A program made the position numbers and the translations under genes. From assembly GCA_965220345.1 (NCBI GenBank), contig OZ244822.1:2480001-2544000 (forward strand): DNA of 64,000 nt, written 5' to 3'. This document shows positions 17,022 to 26,468 of the stretch, one piece after another. Below the pieces are notes generated by a model that saw nothing but the letters and a program-made list of their open reading frames with translations, had not been told where the DNA came from and made no database searches. Origin of the DNA: Aldehydirespirator sp965220345. GTDB taxonomy: Bacteria > Actinomycetota > Acidimicrobiia > Acidimicrobiales > Aldehydirespiratoraceae. Numbering within the stretch: the first letter of the stretch is position 1; each line of letters begins with the position of its first letter.

Positions 17022-17374
17022 GGCTCAGAGGTTTGCCGTAAGCCCTCCGGGTCACTGACATCTTGCAGGTGAGCACCGGCGGAGTTGTCGGCGCTGGCTT
17101 CATCGAACTCGTCAAATTCGGAGTCGGGATCAACTTCGATCATTTCGATCTTGCCAGCAGCAATCTCCTCAAGAGCAATCGACAGCGGCTTAGCCGCAGT
17201 AGAAATCACTTGTGGCGGCACCGCAGCGCCAATGCCGCCACCGAGTTGACCGAGGTAGTTGGTGATCTCGCGGCTTCTCATAGCAGCCAGAGTGACCAGC
17301 ACAAACTTCGACTCTGTCCGACCGATGAGTTCCTCGATTGAAGGGTTCATCATGGTGTCGTGGCTTTGCGCCAT
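17018..17374 (-). CDS. rpoZ: RNA polymerase omega subunit
   Basis: Omega helps assemble and stabilise RNA polymerase by binding beta'. The 118-residue protein contains the conserved segment SKFVLVTLAAMRSREI near residues 22-37 and a helical KPLSIALEEIAAGKI stretch; the C-terminal tail is very acidic. ATG at 17374 has GGAG six bases upstream and is kept as the start, although a second ATG pair begins seven codons later. The stop overlaps coaBC by four bases, so rpoZ heads the rpoZ-coaBC-metK-priA operon. Confidence 0.9.
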   Translation of the reverse strand: MAQSHDTMMNPSIEELIGRTESKFVLVTLAAMRSREITNYLGQLGGGIGAAVPPQVISTAAKPLSIALEEIAAGKIEMIEVDPDSEFDEFDEASADNSAGAHLQDVSDPEGLRQTSEP

Positions 17375-17439
17375 GGAACGCTCCGTTGGGTCGCCCGATA
17401 AGACACCTAACGCTAGCAGCGGCCTGAGACATTGCAGCC

Positions 17440-20400
17440 TCAGGCACGGCTTATGCCTACTGTCACCGTTTTGGCTTGATGGCGGATGGCATCAATGGGG
17501 CGCGTCAGTTGATCAATCGCGTCGGTTAGGGCAAGCACTAGGTCTTCCAGCAGCGACTCTGGGGTGCCTTCAGCGCCTCGCTCCAGTTCATAGACATCAA
17601 GCGGAGCGAAACCCAGAACATATCGGTAGACCGAAGCCAACTCCGTGGCGATCCCGGCCTTAAGGCAACCGTCGTAATGACCTTGACGCAGGCTCGCAAA
17701 GAAACTCTGCGCGGCATCGCTGATGCGACCACGCAGGTTTTGCAACAATTGTTGACCGTCGAGACAGGCGGCACTGTCGAAGCCAGGGGCGCTTTGTTGG
17801 AGCGCTGCTTGGACAGCGGCTCGGGTTTCGCGCAATGGTTTTGCCAGTTCGTCAATGGCTAACGCCGACTCATAGCCGAAGAGATGACCCGCCATTGTGA
17901 CCGGCAAAAACCCCAGCTCAGGTGAGGCAGTGGCAGGGACGACGATGACTTCTGTGGCGGCACCGAAGCGAGTGGTGGTGTCGGCCCGGTTATCGTTATC
18001 AGCACGGAACGCTCCGCCCGATGAGTCGCCGCTGCTGATGCTGGCGTTGCTGCTGTTGTTGTTGTTGGCCGTGTCGGCGGTGGTGAACACTATGGGTACG
18101 GCTTTGTGCGCTCGGAAAATCGCTACCTCTTTGGATACATCCTCGGCGATTGAGTCCGACAAACCCGCAGCACACACCAACATTAGAGGCTCAGAAGATA
18201 GGTCAATATGTTTTTTGTTTTCGGTGGAATCGACAGAGATGGACTTGTAACAGAGTTCCGACAGCTTGATCCGCACTTCTTCGGCTGCCACCTGGTTGAT
18301 GCCATTGCCCACCACCGCCCAATAGGTGCGACCCAGCCCGTGACGACGGACGATCTCAGCGATCCGGTTGTGTAGCGCCAGCACTTCAGCCATCTGCGTG
18401 GGTAGTTGACGCAGTGACTCCAGCAACTGCCAGCGACGCTTCGGGTCACAGCGCGCGTCTACTGCATCTCCCAGCGCGACTGCCAGCAGAACCCCGGCAG
18501 CCACCTGCGAATAGAAAGCTTTGGTGGAAGCCACGCTCATCTCCACATCTCGACCGTCGGAGGTGTAGAGCACGCCGTCGGCTTTGGTGCAAAGGTCGCT
18601 GTTGCGACGGTTGACGATGGCGATAACTGAAGCACCGCGTCGCCGTGCCAGGTCCACAGTTCGGTTGGTGTCGTTGGTGGTTCCCGACTGACTGACAGCG
18701 ATGATCAGCGTGTCGCTCATGTCGCTTCGCAACCCAAACCCCGACAGCTCAGTTGCAGCCATAGCGCTCAGCCGAGGCAGTTGCAGGCTGCGCTTTGGGT
18801 CTAGCTCGCTTTCTAGGAAACAAATCAGACTGCGGGCTGCCACCGCCGCTGTGCCTTGGCCTATAGCGATGATTCTGGCGATCTGCCCGCTGTCCAGCTT
18901 CTTGATTAGTCGGTCGGGAAGAGCTTCGCTGCTCAATCGCACAACAAGCTGCGAAGCCTGGTCCTCCTGTGCCAGAGATTGGTTTGTGGTTTGCCCGGCT
19001 ATGGGACTCGTGGCTTGTGCAGCGACGATGCGACCTCGCAAGGTTTTACGAACCGACTCAGGGGCTTCGCTGATCTCTTTGAGCAGAAAATGGCGAAAAC
19101 CTCGGCGGTCAATGTCTCGGGTGGTGATATCAGCGGTGACTATCTCATCAGATGACACAGGCAGCGGTGTTCCGTCATACGCAAACCTTGACACTGCACC
19201 CAAATCACCGGCGCAGCTGCGGTCAAGCACCACAATCTGACCTCTGGCGGCATCCTCGTAGTCGTTTCGCCCACTAACGTCGTCGACTCTCAGCGGGTCA
19301 TGGGGATTTGTCTGGGTTGTGCCATCCATCCGCAGATATTCGCTGGACTGCTCTACCAAACCGTAGGGCTCACTGGCTGCTACGTATGCGTCCTCGGTGG
19401 TGCCCACATACAGAGCTTGGCCGCTTCCCCGCAGCGCTAGCAGCATCTTGTCGGGTTGTGTAGCGGCTTGGCCCACAACCGCGACAGAGCCATGCAAAGC
19501 ATTCACACAGCGACGAAAAGCCTCAACCACCGGCTCACGGTCGGCTGACTCACGGGCATCCAGTTCGCGAGCATCCAGTTGACGGCCAGCATCAAAGCTG
19601 GAACCAGACGGCTCGCCAGAATGCGATGCAGTTGATTGAGTAGATGATTGAGCTTGCTGCGATGCCCATGATGACCACAGTGCTGGGATTACTTTGGCAT
19701 CGGTTGTGATCTGGGGATGGATCGACAAGCCATGCTGAGCCACCAGATCAGCGTGATTGTCAACGTCACCATTAAGAGCTGCTACCACATATGGACCGGT
19801 AGCGGATTCGGCCTGCGCGACTTGATCGGTGCCGTTGACGAGTTCGGAGTTGAGTGGATGAGCATTGGCTTCGTTGATCATGCCCACGCTGGCCCAGCGG
19901 GTATGGCCGAGCACTGTCACCGAAGCATCCTCGCTTCGCAAAGCTGATGCCAGCAAATCATCAGCGGCGACTGCGGCACGCAGAGCAGCAGTGTTATCAC
20001 CTAACTCCCCCACTTCAGCGGCTGCCTTGTAGACGAAACTCAAGCAGCTACCGATCCGGCGGATTGAGCCTGACCCAAAAAGAGGATCGCCAGATCGCTG
20101 CTGCAGCGAAACCGCCAACGCCGCATCAGCAAAATCTAGGTCATGTCCATGCACCAGCACATGCAATCCAGCAGAGTCACGTCCCCGAACCTCAAGGCGG
20201 TCAATCGCTGCTAGCGCGACTTGTATGCACCAGAATGCGTCCAGCGCTGAATCTGTTGCGTTTGATCCTGCAAGTCCTGCCACAGCTTCAGCGGTTCTCA
20301 GGCGGTCGTGACCAATGGCCCACACCACATCTTTTAGTCGCACAAAAGCCGCGTTTATTGCTTCAATGCCTTCGTGGTGCCAACGGTCAACGTTGAGTTC

Positions 20401-20709
20401 TAAGCCCTCTAGTAGCTGTTGGATTTCGCTCAGCGCTGCTGCAATCATGTCCGGCATGGATTTGTCAGCCAGCATCCCTCGCAGTCCAGCAGTGCCAGCA
20501 AGCAGCTGGTCGGCTCGTTTCAGATGCTCAGTTGCTGCAACGATGACGGAGCCAGTGTCTTCGACAGACAGTTCTGTATGGAGCTGATCAAAGTCCGCCG
20601 CCAAATCCCGCAGCATTGTCGTTGCGGAAACCAGCAGGTCAGAGATGTCAGCCGCTGTAGGCAAGGATCGCTGCGAGACGCGGCTAACCACCGCAACAAT
20701 GCCACACAT
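17440..20709 (-). CDS. GlmS-like glutamine amidotransferase/SIS protein with large N-terminal insertion
   Basis: At 1,089 residues this is far longer than GlmS (about 610). The class II amidotransferase nucleophile is intact (MCGIVAVVS), but about 140 mostly helical residues are inserted before the next conserved block, LEVRGRDSAG. GHTRWASVG, NAHP, ALNGDVDNH and TDAKVI follow, so the glutaminase site looks complete. A Ser/Asp-rich low-complexity stretch near residues 375-420 is a second insertion. Two SIS domains come next: LIIAVSQSGTTNDT and VASTKAF in the first, then a divergent second. The C-terminal ~150 residues are extra helices. It probably makes glucosamine-6-phosphate or a related amino sugar; substrate specificity is unproven. 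Confidence 0.8.
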   Translation of the reverse strand: MCGIVAVVSRVSQRSLPTAADISDLLVSATTMLRDLAADFDQLHTELSVEDTGSVIVAATEHLKRADQLLAGTAGLRGMLADKSMPDMIAAALSEIQQLLEGLELNVDRWHHEGIEAINAAFVRLKDVVWAIGHDRLRTAEAVAGLAGSNATDSALDAFWCIQVALAAIDRLEVRGRDSAGLHVLVHGHDLDFADAALAVSLQQRSGDPLFGSGSIRRIGSCLSFVYKAAAEVGELGDNTAALRAAVAADDLLASALRSEDASVTVLGHTRWASVGMINEANAHPLNSELVNGTDQVAQAESATGPYVVAALNGDVDNHADLVAQHGLSIHPQITTDAKVIPALWSSWASQQAQSSTQSTASHSGEPSGSSFDAGRQLDARELDARESADREPVVEAFRRCVNALHGSVAVVGQAATQPDKMLLALRGSGQALYVGTTEDAYVAASEPYGLVEQSSEYLRMDGTTQTNPHDPLRVDDVSGRNDYEDAARGQIVVLDRSCAGDLGAVSRFAYDGTPLPVSSDEIVTADITTRDIDRRGFRHFLLKEISEAPESVRKTLRGRIVAAQATSPIAGQTTNQSLAQEDQASQLVVRLSSEALPDRLIKKLDSGQIARIIAIGQGTAAVAARSLICFLESELDPKRSLQLPRLSAMAATELSGFGLRSDMSDTLIIAVSQSGTTNDTNRTVDLARRRGASVIAIVNRRNSDLCTKADGVLYTSDGRDVEMSVASTKAFYSQVAAGVLLAVALGDAVDARCDPKRRWQLLESLRQLPTQMAEVLALHNRIAEIVRRHGLGRTYWAVVGNGINQVAAEEVRIKLSELCYKSISVDSTENKKHIDLSSEPLMLVCAAGLSDSIAEDVSKEVAIFRAHKAVPIVFTTADTANNNNSSNASISSGDSSGGAFRADNDNRADTTTRFGAATEVIVVPATASPELGFLPVTMAGHLFGYESALAIDELAKPLRETRAAVQAALQQSAPGFDSAACLDGQQLLQNLRGRISDAAQSFFASLRQGHYDGCLKAGIATELASVYRYVLGFAPLDVYELERGAEGTPESLLEDLVLALTDAIDQLTRPIDAIRHQAKTVTVGISRA

Positions 20710-20809
20710 GCGCGTCGCAGGCTACAAGCAGACCCAGCCCAGGCTCTGCGTTCTCACAGCCGTAAGCATCCCCAGCCTGCGCTTTACGCGCTAAGCCTCG
20801 TCTTCAGGT

Positions 20810-21403
20810 TCAAGCTTGCAGCAGCGCTGCTACTAACACTCGCAGCTCTGGTATGCCGCTGCCTTTGGCCGAACTGGTCCATGCAACATCGCTACGTTCA
20901 GTGCCGAGCTTGCTGGTGAGTTCAGCACGGCGGGCACCCTGGCGCGATGAGCGAACCTTGTCGATCTTGGTGGCGACATAGCTAACTGGAAGCTCCAAAC
21001 TGTCGAGCCAGGCAACAGTCTCAAGATCTAGCCGGGTGGGTCCGATTTCGCCGTCAATTAAGTGAAGCACACCTCGCAGCGGTTCCCGGTGAGCGAGATA
21101 GCTCTCAGCCATGACACTCCAGCGGGCCTGCTCGGCTTTGGAGGCTTTAGCGAAGCCATATCCAGGCAAGTCCACCAGCCAGCGTCTGGAGTCCTCACTA
21201 CCGAACTCATAAGCATTGATCAGTCGGGTGGCACCTGGGGTCTTGGAGGTGCGTGCCAACTGTTTGTGCAGAGCCAGCGAATTCAGCAACGAGGATTTGC
21301 CCACATTGGATCTACCCACCAGCGCTATCTCGGCTTGAGTGGCGGGCATTTGATCGGCCCGCGAATACGAGGCTACGAAGCGCAGGGCTAGCGGTCCAGC
21401 CAT
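20810..21403 (-). CDS. engB: Ribosome-biogenesis GTPase EngB/YsxC
   Basis: This 197-residue TRAFAC GTPase shows G1 GRSNVGKSS, G3 DLPGYG and G4 TKIDK, plus the KTPGATRLIN switch region typical of EngB. Family members help assemble the large ribosomal subunit. The ATG at 21403 is preceded by TAGCCT at six bases (leaderless type), although GAGG also overlaps that spacer. The 100-bp gap to the GlmS-like gene holds nothing recognisable. Confidence 0.93.
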   Translation of the reverse strand: MAGPLALRFVASYSRADQMPATQAEIALVGRSNVGKSSLLNSLALHKQLARTSKTPGATRLINAYEFGSEDSRRWLVDLPGYGFAKASKAEQARWSVMAESYLAHREPLRGVLHLIDGEIGPTRLDLETVAWLDSLELPVSYVATKIDKVRSSRQGARRAELTSKLGTERSDVAWTSSAKGSGIPELRVLVAALLQA

Positions 21404-21409
21404 CGCCTC

Positions 21410-21415
21410 AGGCTA
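21410..21415 (-). promoter_or_regulatory. Candidate -10 box (TAGCCT) for engB
   Basis: TAGCCT lies six bases before the engB ATG. The intervening GAGGCG could also act as a weak Shine-Dalgarno, so leaderless initiation is likely but not certain. Confidence 0.4.
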
Positions 21416-21424
21416 CGGCATCGA

Positions 21425-22645
21425 CTAGCCCGCAGTGGCAGCCAAGGAAGCAACAGCCGCTGGCAGGCCATCACCGTGAGGCATTCCCAGCACGGTCATG
21501 GCAGTCTCCAAACCGCCCAAAGCTCCTAAAAGCATCGGCTCATTGAGATCACCCAGATGCCCGATGCGGAAACCATCGCCGTGCTGAGCGCCCAGCATCC
21601 ACGAACCAACACTCACGTTGAAGCGATCCCGCACGGTAGCGACCAGCGGCCCAGCACGAAGCTCGCCGCTGCGGACGCAGGTAACCGCCGAAGTGCGGTG
21701 CTCGGGTTTAGCGATGTTGTTTTGCCACGGCCCGCTAGAGGCCCAGCCATCAACCGCGGCGTGAACCGCCGCAGCCCAGCGCCTGTGACGTGCTGCTGCG
21801 GCATCAACTCCGCCAGATTCAGCGATGACATCAAGCGCAGCTCTAAGAGCGAACATGTGCTGGATCGGTGGGGTGCCACCGAAACGCTTGTAGATGTGAT
21901 CGTCTTCGAAGCGCGGCTCCCAGGCCAAGTGATGTCGGGGCGTGAACACCGAACGGCTGCGCTGCAAAGCGGGTTCGCGCAACGCACAAAACGACAAGCC
22001 TGGGGGCATCATCAGCCCCTTCTGCGATGATGACACCAGCACATCAATACCCCAGTCACGCATCCGCAGCGGTTCAACGCCAAGCGAGCACACTGCGTCA
22101 ACCACCAGCAAAGCCGGATGCCCGACAGCGTTGATGGCTGAACGCATCGCAGCCAGATCCGTGACAGAACCTGTGGAGGTTTCGGTGTGAACAATGCATA
22201 CGTTGCGGATACGCCGAGCCGTGTCAGCGGTCAGAATGTCAGCGATCTCGTTGGGATCAGTGGGCCGACGAAAATGGGGTTCGGTGGTGACCACCTCATA
22301 TCCGAGGTCGCGCGCCATTGTCGCCCAGCGCCGTGCAAAAAGCCCGCAGTCTGGGATCAGCACCGCATCACCCGGGTCAAGCGTGTTGACCAGTGACGAC
22401 TCCCAGGCACCGTGCCCCACCATGGTCAGCAGCACTACCTTGTCAGCACCACCAAACAGTTCCGGCAGTTCCGCCCAGATACTTTCAACCAGCGACACGA
22501 ACTCTGGGTCTGAAAAATCAATCGGTGGACGACGAAACGCTTCCAGAACCCGGTCGGGGATGTTGGTGGGGCCAGGGTTATGCACAAAATAACGCCCACC
22601 TGTGCTACGCAAGCCTCCGCCCCCTATGCCTGATACTGGCCTCAT
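21425..22645 (-). CDS. Class V PLP aminotransferase, serine/alanine-glyoxylate type
   Basis: This is a 406-residue fold-type I PLP enzyme. The N-terminus has the PGPTNIPDRVLEA signature of serine/alanine-glyoxylate aminotransferases, VGHGAWE binds the cofactor phosphate, and the Schiff-base Lys sits in SSSQKGLMMPPG. The reaction is expected to move the amino group of serine or alanine to glyoxylate. The start overlaps the nitronate monooxygenase stop by four bases, placing it last in a three-gene operon with an acyl-CoA dehydrogenase. Exact substrate is not determinable from sequence. Confidence 0.85.
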   Translation of the reverse strand: MRPVSGIGGGGLRSTGGRYFVHNPGPTNIPDRVLEAFRRPPIDFSDPEFVSLVESIWAELPELFGGADKVVLLTMVGHGAWESSLVNTLDPGDAVLIPDCGLFARRWATMARDLGYEVVTTEPHFRRPTDPNEIADILTADTARRIRNVCIVHTETSTGSVTDLAAMRSAINAVGHPALLVVDAVCSLGVEPLRMRDWGIDVLVSSSQKGLMMPPGLSFCALREPALQRSRSVFTPRHHLAWEPRFEDDHIYKRFGGTPPIQHMFALRAALDVIAESGGVDAAAARHRRWAAAVHAAVDGWASSGPWQNNIAKPEHRTSAVTCVRSGELRAGPLVATVRDRFNVSVGSWMLGAQHGDGFRIGHLGDLNEPMLLGALGGLETAMTVLGMPHGDGLPAAVASLAATAG

Positions 22646-23853
22646 GGTTGGCGGGCTGAGGGTTCGGTCGCCAGTCGAGCAGTCAGAGACTCCACCGATT
22701 CGATGAACTCCTCAATGATCTCATACACCACCTGCGCGCTGGTCTTAGAAGTGTTCATGGTGCCGACTATTTGACCCACGAAATAGTTGGCGAGTTTCTC
22801 AGCACCTGACCCAGCTGTGTGTGCCGCTCGCTCAATACGGCGCTGTGCGGTTTGAGTCAGCACCGGCTGCAACGGCATGCCCAGCGGGTCGGGAGTGTCG
22901 GCGCGCTGCCATTCCTCGGTCCAAGCCGATTTGAGCATCCGAGCCGGTTTGCCGGTAAGCGAACGCGAGCGTGTGGTGTCGCTTGATTGAGCGGCCAGCA
23001 TCTTGGATTTCACCGCTGGATGAGTTTCGGCTTCGGCGGTGGTGAGCCACACCGAGCCGCACCAAACGCCCTCAGCACCTAGAGCCATAGCTGCGGCCAT
23101 TTGACTTCCTCGGCCAATCCCGCCAGCTCCTAGCACCGGCACATCCACCGCGTCAACGATCTCAGGGATCAACACCATCGTGCCGATCTCGCCGGTATGT
23201 CCGCCAGCTTCGTAACCCTGAGCAATCACGATGTCTACACCGGCCGCGGCATGGCGTTCAGCATGAACTGCTCGGCCTGCCAGCGCTCCCACCAGCTTGC
23301 CTGCGTTTTTGGCTGCGGTGATCATCTGCGGAGGCGGTGGGCCCAGCGCATTAGCCACAAAAGCGCTGCGATGCGCTAAAGCGATCTCGAGCTGCGCTCC
23401 AGCGGCATCAACCGAAAACGGTGTGGCATCACCCAGCGTGCCAAGCGAAGCCAAAGCCTCAGTGTCATCATCTTCACGCAGTGGCGGCACGTCGTAGCGG
23501 GCGAGTATCTCATCAACGAAATCAATATGAGCAGCGGGGATAAGCCTGCGCACATCTTCAAGAGTGAAACCGCCGTCAACATCAGCGCTAACGGCGGCAG
23601 CAGCAGAGACACTGGAGCCCGAGCCCGGGCCGACCAGGGCGGCAGGAATGATCACATCCACGCCGTAGGGCTTGTCACCGATCTCAGCTTCGATCCAAGC
23701 AAGATCAATTTCGAGACTCTCAGGCGAATGCGCAACCGCTCCGAGCACACCCATACCGCCAGCTTTTGATACAGCAGCCACCACATCCCGGCAATGACTG
23801 AACGCCAAGATCGGGAACTCAATGCCCATCATTTCACAGATTCGTGATTTCAT
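22642..23853 (-). CDS. Nitronate monooxygenase (2-nitropropane dioxygenase-like)
   Basis: This is a 403-residue FMN TIM-barrel enzyme of the NMO class. FPILAFSHCRDVVAAVSKAGGMGVLG at the N-terminus (opening beta strand and Gly-rich loop), a central QGYEAGGHTGE and the phosphate-binding VPVLGAGGIGRGSQMAAAMALGAEGVW region are all visible in part. Known members oxidise alkyl nitronates; many homologues act on unknown substrates. The ATG at 23853 overlaps the acyl-CoA dehydrogenase stop (ATGA) and has AGGGGG five bases before it, so it is preferred over a GTG two codons upstream. The downstream aminotransferase also overlaps. Confidence 0.85.
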   Translation of the reverse strand: MKSRICEMMGIEFPILAFSHCRDVVAAVSKAGGMGVLGAVAHSPESLEIDLAWIEAEIGDKPYGVDVIIPAALVGPGSGSSVSAAAAVSADVDGGFTLEDVRRLIPAAHIDFVDEILARYDVPPLREDDDTEALASLGTLGDATPFSVDAAGAQLEIALAHRSAFVANALGPPPPQMITAAKNAGKLVGALAGRAVHAERHAAAGVDIVIAQGYEAGGHTGEIGTMVLIPEIVDAVDVPVLGAGGIGRGSQMAAAMALGAEGVWCGSVWLTTAEAETHPAVKSKMLAAQSSDTTRSRSLTGKPARMLKSAWTEEWQRADTPDPLGMPLQPVLTQTAQRRIERAAHTAGSGAEKLANYFVGQIVGTMNTSKTSAQVVYEIIEEFIESVESLTARLATEPSARQP

Positions 23854-25100
23854 GGACACCCCCTAACAGGCCGCGATTTCTGTGTTTCTTTCCAAGTGAG
23901 GCCGGCTTCCACATCAGGTTCGCGAGGCAGACCAAGCACCTGTTCGGCGAGGATGTTGCGCTGCACTGCGAAAGTGCCGCCACCAAGCGTTAACGCCGGT
24001 GAGAATAATAAACCGTAATGCCAGATCGGATCGACATCAGCGAACTGTGTGCCGTCACTTGAGTTGATCTCGGTAGCACCTGAACGCATCGACTCGGGTA
24101 AGTCACCTGCGGGTCCCGACCCGGTAAGCATCGCAGCTGCCCCAACAGTAGCAGCAGCGAGTTCCATCACTTTTTGTCCGTGCTCGTCGGACATGATCTT
24201 CTGGATTGATGCTTCAGGGCCAGGTGTGCGGCCCGACAAACGAGCGCTCAGAGTGCGCAACTGTGTCAGTCGCAGCACTTCGGCTTCGCTATAAATATCG
24301 GCCAGCCGGTCGCGCAGCACCGGGTCAGACATCCCGCCGTTGGCTTTCACTAGATCAATCAGCTTCTGGGCTGTGGGCCCCAGACTCCACAACACGCCAC
24401 CCGTCGACAATCCGACCCGCTCATTGGCGAGAGTCATTTTGGCCAAGCGCCAGCCGTCGCCTTCAGCACCCACCCGGCAAGCTGCTGGCAGGCGCACATC
24501 ATCGAAGAACACCTGATTGAAAGAATGTGCAGTGGTCATGTCCACGATCGGGCTCATCGACAAGCCAGGCGTGTCCATTGGACAGATGAAATAGGAAATA
24601 CCCTGGTGCTTGGGAGCATCTGGGTCGCTGCGAGCAATGAGTATTCCGAACTGGCTGCGATGCGCGCCGCTGGACCAGATCTTGGTGCCGTTGATCACGT
24701 AACTGTCGCCGTCACGCACTGCCCGGGTTGACAGCGAAGCCAGATCTGAGCCCGAGTCGGGCTCACTAAACAACTGACACCAAAACTCTTCGCCGGTAAG
24801 AATCGGCCACAAGTAGCGATCCTGCTGCTCGGGAGTGCCAGCAGCAAGGATCGTAGGAGCGGCCCAGCCGATGCCGATCAAATTCTGCGAAGGAGACACT
24901 CCAGCTGCGGAGAGTTCCTGGTCGATGATCAGCTGATGCAGACCATCGGCCTCTAGTCCCCAAGGCTTCGGGAAATGAGGTGCCACATATCCGGCCTCCG
25001 CCAATTGTTGTCCGCTGGGCTGAGGATGAGCGTCAAGCCAGCGTCGCACTGCGAGGCGACGGGGATCATCATCTGCCGGTAGATCAAAATCCACTGACAC
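23850..25100 (-). CDS. Acyl-CoA dehydrogenase family protein
   Basis: This is a 416-residue FAD-dependent acyl-CoA dehydrogenase. The middle domain has FSEPDSGSDLASLSTRA and the GTKIWSSGAH stretch, followed by the C-terminal helical domain with DEHGQKVMELAAATVGA. The usual catalytic Glu position is not obvious from reading alone. Homologues with this length often act on steroid or branched acyl-CoA side chains. It heads a three-gene operon with the nitronate monooxygenase and class V aminotransferase. It starts with GTG at 25100; an alternative GTG lies two codons later. Confidence 0.85.
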   Translation of the reverse strand: MSVDFDLPADDDPRRLAVRRWLDAHPQPSGQQLAEAGYVAPHFPKPWGLEADGLHQLIIDQELSAAGVSPSQNLIGIGWAAPTILAAGTPEQQDRYLWPILTGEEFWCQLFSEPDSGSDLASLSTRAVRDGDSYVINGTKIWSSGAHRSQFGILIARSDPDAPKHQGISYFICPMDTPGLSMSPIVDMTTAHSFNQVFFDDVRLPAACRVGAEGDGWRLAKMTLANERVGLSTGGVLWSLGPTAQKLIDLVKANGGMSDPVLRDRLADIYSEAEVLRLTQLRTLSARLSGRTPGPEASIQKIMSDEHGQKVMELAAATVGAAAMLTGSGPAGDLPESMRSGATEINSSDGTQFADVDPIWHYGLLFSPALTLGGGTFAVQRNILAEQVLGLPREPDVEAGLTWKETQKSRPVRGCP

Positions 25101-25175
25101 CTATATTGCCAAACTTTCTTGCCGGGCCATCACAATCAGGCTTTGCATCGGCTCGATCATGTGAAGATTGATTGC

Positions 25176-25193
25176 TGTGACGGCAATGTCACA
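25176..25193. promoter_or_regulatory. Perfect palindrome TGTGAC-N6-GTCACA between divergent genes
   Basis: An 18-bp perfect inverted repeat (7-bp arms if the flanking C/G is counted) lies in the 212-bp region between the divergent acyl-CoA dehydrogenase operon and the LLM oxidoreductase. It is a good candidate operator for a shared regulator. It resembles a CRP site, but the TGTGA and TCACA halves are eight rather than six bases apart. Confidence 0.5.
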
Positions 25194-25312
25194 GGGCACG
25201 CCTATGGTGATACTGCTGAGATCAACACATATACAACAACCACAATGCCAGCACCGCAATGCCAGCGCCGCGAGCACTCAAGCAAGGAGAACGCAATCAA
25301 GGAGACACTGAC

Positions 25313-26344
25313 ATGAAGCTGGGACTAAATACTGGATACTGGTCTGCGGGACCACCCGCAGGAGCTGCCGAACAAATCGCCGTAGCTGACCGACTCGGTT
25401 TCGACTCGATCTGGACCGCCGAAGCCTATGGATCCGACTGTTTCACTCCGCTGGCTTGGTGGGGTGCAGCCACCGAACGGGTGCGCCTAGGCACATCTAT
25501 AACACAGATGGCGGCACGCACGCCGGTGGCCACAGCTATGGCGGCTCTGAGCCTCGACCATCTTTCGGGCGGTCGTTTCGTGTTGGGTATCGGCGCATCC
25601 GGGCCTCAAGTGGTGGAGGGCTGGTATGGGCAGCCTTATGCGCGCCCTTTGGCCCGAACCCGCGAATACGTTGACATAGTGCGCAAGGTTTTGGCTCGGC
25701 ATGAGCCGGTCGTCTATGAAGGTGAGTTCTTCCAACTCCCCTACCACGGCGAAGGCAGCACTGGGCTAGGCAAAGCTCTCAAAAGCACAGTTCATCCGCT
25801 GCGCAGCGACATCCCGATTTTTCTTGGCGCGGAAGGCCCCAAGAACGTGGCTCTAGCAGCCGAGATCTGCGACGGCTGGCTGGCCTGGCTGTTCTCGCCA
25901 CGACACGACAACATGTACCGCAGTTTCCTTGCCGAAGGCTTCAGCCGTCCCAACGCCCGATGCAGCCCCGAAGACTTTGAGGTGGTCGGATCAACGATCT
26001 TGGTGCCCGGTGATGATCTTGATGCCTGCGCCGATTTTGTGAGACCAGTGATCGCTCTCTATGTGGGAGGCATGGGTGCCAAAGGGGTCAACTTCCATCG
26101 TGCCGTTTTTGACCGCATGGGTTATGAAGCCGAATGTGACACCATTCAAGACCTCTACCTGTCGGGAGACAAAGCCGCTGCCACCGCTGCGGTCACCACA
26201 GCCATGTGCGAAGAGATCGCTTTGATCGGACCTTGGAGCAAAATCGCCGAGGAACTCGATGCGTGGCGTTCGTCGGTGATCACCACGCTGTTGATCAGCG
26301 GGAGCCCCGAAACATTGGAGCACTTCGCCGAACTAGCTGCCTGA
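25313..26344 (+). CDS. LLM-class F420-dependent oxidoreductase
   Basis: This is a 343-residue luciferase-like TIM-barrel protein. Typical blocks are GLNTGYWSAGPP at the N-terminus, GFDSIWTAEAYGSDCF, GTSITQMAARTPVATAMAA (shown in part) and GRFVLGIGASGPQVVEGWYG. Family members use F420 or FMN; the F420 assignment follows from the actinobacterial context. ATG at 25313 has AGGAG at a good distance, while the frame upstream of it lacks homology. It is divergent from the acyl-CoA dehydrogenase operon across a palindromic site, so the two units may be co-regulated. Confidence 0.88.
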   Translation: MKLGLNTGYWSAGPPAGAAEQIAVADRLGFDSIWTAEAYGSDCFTPLAWWGAATERVRLGTSITQMAARTPVATAMAALSLDHLSGGRFVLGIGASGPQVVEGWYGQPYARPLARTREYVDIVRKVLARHEPVVYEGEFFQLPYHGEGSTGLGKALKSTVHPLRSDIPIFLGAEGPKNVALAAEICDGWLAWLFSPRHDNMYRSFLAEGFSRPNARCSPEDFEVVGSTILVPGDDLDACADFVRPVIALYVGGMGAKGVNFHRAVFDRMGYEAECDTIQDLYLSGDKAAATAAVTTAMCEEIALIGPWSKIAEELDAWRSSVITTLLISGSPETLEHFAELAA

Positions 26345-26468
26345 AGCTAGCTTCCTCCCGCTCTTATTTTCAGCCCAAAGTTTTCAGCACCCACAGCCTG
26401 CTCAGGCCACAGAAGCCTCGCCCCTGATTGACTTTGTCGGCTCGCCAGTTCGCTCGGTGTCTGACAGT

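Noticed and set aside
25176..25193. CRP binding site
   Set aside because: The TGTGA and TCACA halves are eight bases apart, not six. It is kept only as an operator of unknown owner.
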